Assembly (NCBI GenBank): GCA_020284085.1
Contig: JACEVL010000412.1
Span: 547,816 to 611,815, forward strand
Length of the DNA stretch: 64,000 nucleotides
Direction: 5' to 3'
Origin: Aporrectodea caliginosa
Lineage: Eukaryota; Annelida; Clitellata; Crassiclitellata; Lumbricidae
The notes under the pieces were generated by a model. That model worked only from the letters and a program-made list of their open reading frames with translations. It searched no databases and was not told the origin of the DNA. The translations under genes and the position numbers were made by a program. Position 1 is the first letter of the stretch; every line of letters begins with the position of its first letter. This document shows positions 45,701-57,700 of this stretch, piece after piece.

Positions 45701-48700
45701 TAGCACTAGATATCTTGTCTTGCATGCTTATCAGATTCATATAGGGGAATGCCCGGCCTGGAAACCATGTTGGGAGTGAAAGATGATGTTTGATTTTTCC
45801 ACAAAGTTATAAAGGCGATCGTACATTATCTTTTCATAGAATTTAGAAAAATAAGGGAGAATTGATATGGGTCTATAATTCGTTTCATTATCCTTTGCTC
45901 CTTTCTTATAGATAGGAACAACTTTTGCAATTTTTGTAGCCTGTGGAACTATCCCCGTTTTAAAGGAGCAATTGATTATTTCTGCTAATGGGGTAGCTAC
46001 ACTAGCTATGTGGGGAGTCGCAATACAGGGATCAATGTCGTCAACCCCCCTACTGTGAGTTGAACGAATGGTGTAGCTTCGATTCAGTATTTCTTCTGGA
46101 GAAGTTGGGGAAAGGACAAAAGAGTTGGGTATAGGTGGTTTCATATACTCTTTAAAGGAGAGTGAGGAATTCGGTATTTTTTCTCCAAGAGAATGTGCGA
46201 TGCTTGTAAAATAGTTATTGAACTTATTAGCCATAATTTCAGCATCCTCTATCCTGACTCCATTAATTATTAATGATTCAATTTTAAATTCTTGTTCCCC
46301 CATTTTCACTATAGACCGGATAAGACTCCAAGTTTTTTTAAGATCATTTTCATATTTGCAAAACTCGGCTGCATAGTAGTTTTTCTCTGCTCTAATTCTG
46401 ACCGTTTTGAATTTATTTCTATATGCAGTGAATTTGCTTTTATTGCTTGGATTTGGATTTTTCAGATATTTTAAATAGAGTTGGGATTTCTTTCTACTGG
46501 ATTTAAGTAGCCCTCGGGTCATCCAGGGTTGCTTATAACGAAACTTGCCACTATTCGTTTTATTATGCAAAGGAAAAACTCTATCATAGACATTTTTATA
46601 TAAGTTCAGGAACAGATCATAGGCTTTGTTCGCATCCCCTTCAACACACGCTTCCGTGACAGGAGCTCAGTCAAGACTAGCAAGGGCATTCCCAAAACCT
46701 CCATCCTTTCATCATTAATAATACGGTAAGCATGACAGGAAGAATTCCCATACTTAGTTGCTTCAAAGTCAAAACGAGCTAAGACCGGCAGATGATCCGA
46801 TAAATCATAAGCAATAATAGAGGAGTCCAAAATATTAGGCCAAGCATTTGTAAATATGTTGTCGATCAGGGTAGAAGAGAGAGGAGTGATTCTTGTTGGT
46901 CTAGTAATAACAGGCAAGAGGTGGTGTGCTGTCAAGCAATTATAGAAAGAGTTAGTTCCCCTATGCTCATTAACCTTTAGTAGGTCCACATTAAAATCAC
47001 CCAGTATAATCACATCTTTACTCTTGTTCATGATCACTGATAATAGGCAATCCATCTCACCATTGAAATCCTCAAGATTCTGACCCGGTGGTCTATAGAT
47101 AACACCCATTATACAAGTACCTTTTTTAGATTGACTCGAATGAACAGACCCTCAAAAGTGTTGTGAGTGAGGTTATGTTTTGCCAAATCAAAGGGCTCAT
47201 AAACAATGCCTTCCTTAATGAGGAAACTAACCCCCCTCCTATACCATCATCCCTAGACCTATGTACACTGTGATATCCCTGTATGTTAACAAATTCCTCT
47301 GAGTTAGCTTCTAACCAGGTCTCAGAAAGGGCCAAAATAGACACTGGAAGTTGATCAAGTAGAGATCGAATTTCATCTAGTTTATTTAGCACGCTTCTAC
47401 AATTGACGTGCATAGTGGAAAAGGGTGCGCCACTGGGGTTGAATTTAGACTTTAATGCATACGGAGTGGAATAGCAGCTGTCCCAGGAAGTATTTGGAAA
47501 ATAATTTTGGTCAGGATCTATATCAGTGTTATTCAACAGAGTTCTGTTTTCAGAATCATCAACAAATACATCCAGTTTTATATCCTCCCTCAAAACTCCA
47601 TAGAGTGAAGGCAACGGATTCCTATCAGTCACACTACTTAAGTACACATCATTCTCCACAATATGATTGAATGGGAACACTTCCATACTACATCGTGTAC
47701 ACAGCCATGGATCCGTTACAAGAGAGTAATCCGCTTCAGAGCACTTAAAGTGAATTGCTTCGCTACACACCTCACAAATGAAAACCTTGCATGTGTTCTT
47801 AATTATAAGATTACATATACTACAAGTAGATGAGCTGTCCCTGGACAGGTTGAACAATTAGTGACTATCCAATAGGAGTATGTACAACCGCTCTTTCTCG
47901 AGTACGGTCAATGGAAGTGTACACAGGCTACACAACAACAGATCACCGCCTGGGCAGGCAGCTACAGCTTAAAATCTAAATAGGTGAATGACCAATAGTC
48001 AGATAGGATCAACTGAGTAAAGTCGTTTTCAAAACAAAATGAATGGACAAAAAGAAATAGCCATAACCAATGGCAAAAGAGGGTATAATCACATATGGAA
48101 CTGAGTTCACTGGTTCAATTAACCAAATTCTGGTAATCAAGTAGGATTATATTAATGGCTATAATAAGCCAATTGTCAACATAAACGGTTAATAGCTGAG
48201 CAACACTGAAGGAACAAAAATTAACTGTGCTAGAGGCATTGTGAGAAAGGAATGCCGCAATTAAAACATCATAAAAACAAATCAAATTATAATCACAAAG
48301 GGAAAGAATAGGAATAGGAGAAGTGAGTGCAGAAATTTGAGCCACATATAATCAAATCAAATCGTGAGATAAGAGTAAAAGGAATAGAGTAATAACAGGA
48401 AAAGGATGAGTGCAATAATTAAAGCATCATAATCAAATCAAATCATGTAATAAACACATAAGAATAGAATAATAGCAGGAAAAGAATGAGTGCAACAAAT
48501 GAAGCACATAATCAAATCAAATAATAAACACAAAAGAATAGAATAATAGCAGGAAAAGAATGAGTGCAACAAATAAAGCACATAATCAAATCGAATCATG
48601 TAATAAGTACATAAGAATAGAATAAGAGCAGGAAAAGAATGAGCAAAATAATAAGGCGCCATAATCAGAGCAAATCATATAATCTACTCGCGTAAGAAAA

Positions 48701-51700
48701 GAACAAATGAATGCAAGAAATAGAGCATCATAATCAAACCAAATTATGCTATAAACACATAAGAACTCCTGAAAAGAATAAAACCAATTCCTGGTAAACA
48801 GTACACAGATTGTGCTAATAACAAGATTTTAATTATCCCTGAATCAATCGAACCATAAGCATCAAAGTTCGCTTAGTAAATGATGACAGGTGAATGGAGA
48901 AAAAAAATGACAACAAACAATGACAAATAGCGTTCACGACAATTTGGCACAGTACCTTTACCTACTGAAAGAACCCTCATCTGCAAAGTTCCATGGATGA
49001 GAACTCCCAACTGCAAACGTTAAGGCAAATTTCCTCCCTTTTGGAGGAAAGGAAGAAGAGGATGAAGTTTCACCCCGTCGATTGAGTATCTGAGGAAGAG
49101 GGAAGGAGATCAACAAGTTGCTGTAGAGAAGTTACTTTAATCGGTTTCTCATTTGAAGAATCAGACAGTCTGATCAGGACGGTTCCTCCAGTGGTCCAGG
49201 TGGAGTGAATTCTCTTGTCTTTCAATAGTTGCCTTGTTTTTGCAAGGATCAGAGAGTTTGATCTGGTCAAGTGATCGTTGATGTAGATGGAAGACGATTT
49301 TGAGCTGGGTGGGTACCAAAGTGACTTACGAGCAGCGAAGACCTCGTCCCGCACCCGTCTACCCACGAATCCGATGATTAGAGGTCGAGATGCACCCTTG
49401 GCTTTGTTAGGTATTCTGTAAGCAAAGGAAATGTCGGCTACCGTCACTGGTACCTGAAGACCAGTGGTGAAGAATTCCAAAGCATCTTGAATAGCTGTCT
49501 GACGAAACTGGAGGTAGGTGGGTTTAGAGTTTGAGTTTGATTCTCCACCTGATGTAGATTCCGGAAGGCCATGGATCACCAAGTTATTCAGACGCGCGGT
49601 CTTCTCCGATTCTTCTAGTTGAAACTTTAGACGCAAATTTTCGTCTTCGAGTGCTGACATTTTCTGATGTAAAGTTTCGCATGACTTTGACAAGCGCTCA
49701 TTTGTAGCCTTTTCCACCATAGATTCTAGTCTGGAGAGAAAGTTATCAGCCAGTTTGTTAAATGAAGCTTCTATGATCGCATCGACTCTGTCCGACAGAC
49801 GTATCAGTACTGCATCGACAAAACGATCATCTTGGGCTATACTATCCAGCAAGTCATCCACTTTCGGACCCGCATCGCCCTTCAGAGACTTCTTTGACAT
49901 GACTACGCTTTTGTGTTGCGAGTTTAGAATAACCAGGATGAATAACCAGGATGAAACGAAGGCGAGTGAGGATAGGAGCTTTTCGATTAATTCATACAAC
50001 AATGAAACAACGACACAGGCTTTTTGAAGGTAACGTGGTCGCCACTCCCGAGTCGAGTTAACATGACATGGTTCCGCGTTTAAATTACGAGTTCAGGATA
50101 CTCAGAGTGAACAAAGGCGAGTAACGTTAGTAATTTTCTGATTTATCCAAATGTCTATCGCAAATAACGATAACAAACGACGAGAAAAACGGTAAATGGT
50201 CACGCCTCCTACATAGAATCAACCAGCTGCCATGACACCCCAGACGAAATGGAAACGTGCTATATATTCTCAGGAATCCAGCTTCTAATTACTGAAACGA
50301 TTATTTTCATCAATCCAACTTCTATTGAATGGAAACTTAGTTTCATCCATGGATGCATCTAGCTTGGTATCCAGCTTCTATTTACGGCAAATGTTATTTC
50401 GATCAATCCAGCTTCCATTTCGACACAGGAATGTTTTCATCAATCCCACTTCCATTTATGGAAACAGTTTTTTTCATCAATCCAGCTTCCATTTTAAAGT
50501 GACAATATCAAATAACTTTGTAGACGAAATGTCGGTAGACGAAATAATATGTGTAGACGAAGTGTCGCAGACGAAATGTCGGTAGACGAATTGTCGTGAC
50601 ATCTGTAATAACTTGTAATCATTCGTTCATATTATGACTTGTAATCATAGGCCTACTGTGGTTGTCAGTTTGAATGAATAATAAACGCTATTTATGTATG
50701 TATATAAAAATTATATATGCATAATTGCATATATGTACATATACTAGGCTGACCAGATATTGGAAACTAAAAACCGGGACACTTCAATCACAAAATAAAT
50801 TTGTGATGTTGTCAATGATTAATATAATATAACTTGCACAAATATCTATTTTATGCTTATTAGGCCTATATTGGTATAAGACTATAAGACTAAGTGAAAG
50901 GTTTTATTCAAATCATGCTTTTAAATTTAAAATTAAATTCTAAATTTCTCAAATCAGTTACTCAAATTTGGCACCTGAATGTATGCTTCTTAAAAGTTTT
51001 TTGTCTGCTAACATTCTATCATAACAAATCTTGCTTTTAAATTTAAATTTAATTATTCTAAATTTATCAAATCAGTCACTCATATATTGGCTATTTGGCG
51101 CTTGAATGTATGCTTCTTAAAAGTTTTTTGTCTGCTAATATTATGTCATAAAATTCAACACATGTTTCTTCCATATTCACTTTCACTATATATCATAACA
51201 GCTTCAAGAGGAGGTTCTTCTGCTACTCGACTTTTTTGATCTGACCAATAAAGTTCATCAGTGAGAAAACTCGCTCAACTGGAGCATTAGTTCCAGGAAT
51301 TGCTATCAAAATTATTATTTATGAAAATGTCTTTTAACAGAATATTATTACTGCGACAATAATTATGACGTTTAGAACCGGAAGAGGTATTACCGTATTA
51401 TGCATGGTAATAAATAAAAGTGAGATTAAAAATTAATTTACTCGCCAGATGCCAGTAGTAAAATCAAGGATGTAATGTAATGTAATGTAACAAAACGTTG
51501 ATAAAGTAAGTATATCCTTTATTTGATCACAATCATGACAAACGCACATGAAATGCATCATATGTAAGATCGGAAAGTCAGGTCAGTTTTTAAAAACCGG
51601 GACAGTTTTAGAGTTTGGCCTACCTTTCCCGGCAGCCGGGACAGCTAGCAGAAAATCGGGACTGTCCCGGGAAAACCGGGACGTCTGGTCAGCCTAACAT

Positions 51701-54700
51701 ATACGCATATATGTATCAATGTACGTATGTCAGTGTTGTGCATGTAGGCGATTGTGTATGTATGTTAATGTGTATGTGTGTTTTTTATCAATCAATCAAT
51801 CAATCGTTTATTTGTAGTCATACAACAATAAACAATAATGTTACAAATCAGATTGCACTTTTAAGTAGTGATTGTTGAATGCCACAAGGGAAGGCCCTGA
51901 AGGGATCAAAGATCCCACTAAGTAGGGACACCTCTATATAATTTCAACAAGAATATGTGGCGACAGAAAGATGTTTTACTTAGTATAACAGTTGTTGACT
52001 TGATTAACATAACAAATCTTAACCAACCTTAACTAATTTAAACTGAATATCGAAAGTAAAAGGAATGAGTGGGAAGTGCAGTTAAACACATGGAAATATA
52101 AGATTAATACATCAAAGCATTTGATAATTAAATAAGTGCGAAGCTTAGGCCTATTCTTAAACAGTGTAAGTGAGGGAGATTTTCTGATTTCTTGAGGAAT
52201 TTTATTCCAGGTAGTGGCGCCAATAGATTTTATTGAGAACTGACGATTGTTTGAGCGGGCAAAGACACTTCTATAATTTACGGAGTTTCTTGTTAAGTGG
52301 GAGTGAACCTCTGAGGCAAGATTAAAGAATCCCTTGTATACTGGAGGTAGTAGGCCTCGGTCGTACTTGTACATAAATTCACCGATTTGGAACAGCCTGA
52401 GCTGCTCTAATTTTAATACTTTAAAGTTAATAAAATACAGCCCGTAAAAACAAAGTTTTTTACTATAGCCATCTAGTATCCTATAACGTGTACTCTGAAA
52501 ATAGTCCGCGTACATTTTACGTCATAGCGTGCGTTTAATCAGGCAGCGCGCCTGTTTTTGTTGCGGCCAATGGCAACGCTGCGTATCGGAAAAGTTGAGT
52601 CCCCGATTCGAAAAGTTTAGCCCCCGATTCTATAAGCTTGCCTTTTTGGGGAGCTGAAATTTTTATAGAATGAAGTGTCTGCGAGGGCGAGTCTATCTGC
52701 AAAGTTTCAGGACGATTGAATGATTGTAAGTGATCGAATTAGTCGTCGCAAGATTTGACTTTTTTAGCCTGTGGCTCAAACATTCAAGATTTCCGTAAGT
52801 TAAACTAGATGGATAATAAAATACAGCCCGTAAAAACAAAGTTTTTACTATATCCATCTAGTATCCTATAACGTGTACTCTGAAAATAGTCCGCGTTCAT
52901 TTTACAACATAGCATGCGTTTAATGAGGCAGCGCACCCGTTTCTGTTGCGGCCAATGGCAACGCTGGCCAATGGCAACGCTGCCTATCGGAAAAGGGGAT
53001 TCCCCGATTCGAAAATTTGAGTCCCCGATTCTATAAGCTAGCCTTTTTTGGGGAGCTGAAATTTTGATAGAATGAAGTGTCTGCGAGGGCGAGTCTATCT
53101 GCCAAGTTTCATGACGATTGAATGATTGTAAGTGATCGAATTAGTCGTCGCAAGATTTGACTTTTAGCCTGTGGCTCAAGCAAGCAAGCAAGATTGCAAG
53201 ATTGCAAGATTTCCGCAAGTTAAACTAGATGGATAAAAATAGAGAGTTGGTATGAGATCCGTAAGTAGTACCAGCCACTATACGAATCACCGGTTTTTGC
53301 AAAGCTATCAGTCTTTGTAACCTTGTAGTGTAGGTTGAGGCCAACACTAGATTACAATAAGCTAAATAAGGATATATTAAAGAGTAATACAATTTTAAAC
53401 GAATGGATGGAGGCAAGATATGTGCAGTACGGGCAATGATTCCGGTGTTTTTAGCAATTTTGGAGGAGATACTTTTTATGTGATCTTTCCATGTCATGTG
53501 CTGATCCACATAAACTCCCAGAAATGTTGTGGACTCAACTCGGGAGAGAGGAGTCCCATTAATACTTAGCATAGGATACTGCGAGGGACACATTTTCCTA
53601 TGAGACTTAAACAAAATAAAATTCGTCTTATTTAAATTAAGAGTAAGTTTGTTGGCACAAAACCAATCAGCTGCAAGCGATAGTTCAGCGTTTACAATTT
53701 CGAATAAGGTATCCAGAGAACTATGGGAGTAGAATACGTTCGTGTCATCTGCAAATAATATAAAGTATATGCGGGATGAGACATTAGGGAGGTTATTTAT
53801 GTATATGAGGAATAACAGGGGGCCTAAGTTAGATCCTTGAGGAACCCCAAATTTAATAGCTCTTAGATCAGAGAAAAGACCATTTCAGTAGACACATTGC
53901 AAGCGATCTTCTAGGTAACTATTGAACCAGTGGAGTTGGGTACCACGTATACCATATCTTTCTAATTTGCGCAATAGAATACCATGATCGACCGTATCGA
54001 AAGCCTTAGCAAGGTCAAAGAAAATTCCTAAGGAGTATTCGTTTCTTTCGATTGCAGCCGATATTCTATCCTGCATGCTCAATAGAGACATAGAGGGGGA
54101 GTGTCCAGCTTGGAAGCCATGTTGAGATGGGAAAATTACATTGTTTTTAGTGAGAAATTTATATAGACGCTCGTACATATTTTTTCAAAGAATTTGGAAA
54201 AAAAGGGGAGGACAGAGATAGGCCTATAATTTGTAAAGTCATCCCTCGCACCCTGTTTGAATATTGGCACAATTTTAGCGGTTTTTAAAGCTTGAGGAAA
54301 AGTACCATGGGTGAAAGAGCAGTTTATAATGTCCGCTAGTGGTTGAGCCACACTGGCTAAATGCCTACTACATATAGCTATGCAAGGGTCGATATCATCT
54401 ACCCCTTTGCTATTAGAAGGACGAATTGAATGCCCCAAATTTAAAATCTCCTCAGGGGAGGTTAAATTAAGCCCAAAAGATTGCGGAAGCGGAGGCTTCG
54501 TAAACGTGGTAAAGGAGTTTGAAGAATCTGGTATTTTATCAGCGAGAGATTTAGCAATATTAGCAAAGTAATCATTAATTATAAATTATAATTATAAATG
54601 TATGTATGTTTGTATGTATGTACTAATGTGTATGTCTGTATGAATGTATATAACATTATGTATATTATATTTACAATAGTTTTGTATGGAGCCCTTCATA

Positions 54701-57700
54701 GCAGTCTACTCAGGCGCGCTCTCAGCCCAACCCCGGTGAAGGTCAGAGAAGAACAGAGCAGAGTGACCTATTGGCGTCAGAAGCAGTGCCACCGGAAGCC
54801 CATTCCAGATCACTAGGCCAGCCACAGACAATGCGCGGGGGACAAGGAACTCCCCTTGCGCAATCAAGCGTTACGTGCAGCGTCGTGGCTCTTTCGTAGC
54901 TCTGTTGCCCAACTGTTCCCGCAGATGTGGAGGAGCGAGGCCCTCCATGCAGAGCCGGACCAGTGCATAGACCCGAGGCAATGCGCTGTGGGTAAGGGAG
55001 CCAGTGTCCAGTGGAGGACGTCCCGCATGCACCTAGAGACTCAGCTGAACTTAGGAATGCTGCCCACAAGGCAGCCGTGCGCGGAAACCTATCCAGACTT
55101 CTAAGCCGGTGTCATGAAATAGAGTATTTCCCATACATGAGTATCCCCTTAGCGAAGTAGAGTATTCGGTTTTGTTTGCATTTTTGGCGGTTTCTAAGTG
55201 TTTTCAGTCGTACTGTTTGGATTTATGGTACACATAAAATAGTTTAAAATATCTTTAGTTTGTACGTCGACCTGAAATGAATTTACTTCGTTTCTGGTGA
55301 TTTAGACTGGATTTTCGTCTTGCTTATCGTGATGCGTATGACGATGGGAGATAGAATGGTTTATCCCCCAGGATACTCTAAACCGGTTTCTTCCATCCGG
55401 GGATATGCTTTAGGGGGGATAGAATATCTCGGGACACCGAAAAGCCGGGAGCCTATCATATATGACGCTGCAGTAGCCTATATATAGTATATAGGCGGTA
55501 GACTACGAAGGAATGAACTAGCGTAGAGACAGTGCATGCGTGGGGAAAGGAAGCGGGACATCAACCTGAGTTGCCGGAGCTGCTAGCAGCTTCGGCAAAG
55601 GAGATTGATATGTTGGACAAACGTATGCTCCTGCTGGTCTAAGATTATCCAGGTCCCGGACTGAGGATGAGAAGCTGTCTTGCTGGCTCTGCTTCTCACT
55701 ATCTTAGGGCATATTGTACCCAGTATCTTCAATGCCCAGTTGTTCCTCCATTCGGTCCTCGACCCGTGGTCACTTGGTTGTCCCGCGGGTGCGTATACTT
55801 CTACGGCCCAGTCTATGGAGTTTCGCTATTATGGGCTGCACTAGCTGGAACCGGTTGCCTCAGTTCCTCAGGGCCGACCTTTTTTCTATTTATTTTGACC
55901 AGTTCCGCTAGTGCCTGAAAACCTGTCTTTACCAGTGAAGACACTGGCCCGGGCTTGAGTGGCGCTATATAAATACTTGATTACGATTACAAGGAGGTGA
56001 GTTGCGGATATTTCAGGGCATGGGACCCAAGGTCTACCTTAGCGAGTTATTGTATGGATGTACGTATGCATGTATACATATGTATGGTATGGGTGTATGT
56101 ATGTGGATCATCAGATACTGCTAACAAGGCTTGCGGCATCATACGGAATCTCAGGCCGTGCATTGGCATGGTTCTGCTCCTATCTTAAGGGGCGGACCAT
56201 GAGGGTAGAGATTGGAGGTCTGTCTGGGCGCCTGTTGTTTGTGGTGTTCCTCATGGCTCAGTCCTGGGGCCACTACTGTTCATTCTCTACACAGCTGACC
56301 TCTATGATGTTGTGGCGTCGCTGGGTCCTACATCTCATCAGTTTGCTGATGACCTTCAACTGTATTTGCCCTGTCGACCTGAGGACTCCGTGGCATGCGC
56401 ACAACAAATGCATTGTGCACTTGCGATGGTGCATGACTGGATGTCTGCCAATCGTCTTAGACTCAACCCGACTAAGTCACAGTTTATTTGGTTCGGTACA
56501 AGACGTTCACGTTGTAGGATTGATGCCCTTGCATCAGCATCCCTTGGTGGACAGTCCTGTGATGTGGTGAGGGATCTTGGGGTGCTTCTTGATGGTGGGC
56601 TTACGATGGCTGATCACGTGTCACATATTTCAAGGATAAGTTACTACGAGCTCAGACAGATCCGAGTTATACGGAGGACGCTGTCGCTGAATGCCGCGGC
56701 TGTGCTAATACACTCTTTTGTTCTCACACGTCTTGACTACTGCAATGGAGTCCTCCTGGGCCTCCCTGAGTTCCGCATTCGTCAACTTCAGCTCGTTCAG
56801 AATGCAGCAGCCAGACTTCTGGCTGACCTGCCGAAATATTCACACATATCCGACAACATGCGGCGTGAGCTACACTGGCTTCCAGTTGCTGATCGTGTTA
56901 AATTCAAGATCGCTACGCTGGTTTGGAAGGCTACGACTGGCACTGCTCCGGACTACATTGCTGAACTGTGCCTTCCAGTTGGCACTCAAACTGGTCGGCG
57001 GGCTCTTCGGTCTGCCTCGCGAAATGACTTGATTGTACCTTCGTTTCGAACCACCACCCGTGCTCGTCGGGACTTCTCGATTGCGGCGCCACGGATCTGG
57101 AATACTCTTCCGCCATCTGTGCGTGCCACTAATGCTGCTTGTGGTTAATGGTTTTCTCTCGACTCTTAAAGACACACTTTTTCAGCTGTTTGATGGCCAC
57201 GTGTTGAGCGCTTCTGTGAGACTCTTAAGTGGCGCTATATAAATGTCTTGTTACATTACATTACATTATGTGAGTTGCCTTCGGCCGGATGATTCACGCT
57301 GCTTTCTGAGGATGTTTATTCATCACGTATACAGTAAAGCAAACATCCAATTGCCTAGTTGCTGACCCAGGTTTGTGTGGACAGAATAGACCAAGTTTCA
57401 TAAGGTAGCCTGTCCTATCTGGGGTCCATCACATTCGCATTGTCGTATTAATTTTGGGTAAAGCATGCACTATAGGGCCCAAGGGGTTCCCCTTGCTCGA
57501 GCCCTGTAGGCCAGCCCACTAACGTTATATTACCTCTCCTCTCCTCTTCTCTCGTCTGTCTGTCTGTCTCTCTCTATCAAATTCCTGTGTGTGTCCTATA
57601 ATACACCGCTACATATGGATGTATGCATTTTTTAAATGTAAGTATGTGTATCTGTATGTGTCGATTTATGTATGAACGCATACATGGTGCTTGTACTCAT

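Larger units (their letters stand above)
44294..50230 (-). mobile_element. Near-complete CR1-like LINE
   Basis: Reading leftwards: 5' region (to about 50230, border uncertain), ORF1 (50002-49070), a ~1.2-kb spacer, ORF2 (47857-44550), a 3' UTR with GGGACCAAAGTCCCGCTAAC and TAGGGACACC, and a tail of CAATCAATCA (44294-44309 on +). It occupies CAP intron 4 in antisense orientation. The spacer contains AATCATGTAATAAACACATA-like ~80-base tandem repeats (about 48340-48760). ORF2 has three frame breaks. Confidence 0.88.
44152..50603. mobile_element. Minisatellite-cored MITE split by a CR1 element
   Basis: Outer flanks are TGTAATAAC at 44143-44151 and 50604-50612. The ends are CGACAACTCGTCTACAGAC-like and its inverted CGACAATTCGTCTACCGAC, with several GTAGACGAAGTGTCG repeats inward. 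The right part (50270-50510) has the TTTCATCAATCCAACTTC units also forming the core of the MITE at 31263-31764. Removing the CR1 (about 44290-50230) leaves roughly 500 bases, the size of that sister element. Confidence 0.75.

Noticed and set aside
48340..48760. CRISPR-like or satellite array
   Set aside because: The ~80-base A-rich repeats have no unique spacers and lie between the two ORFs of a LINE.
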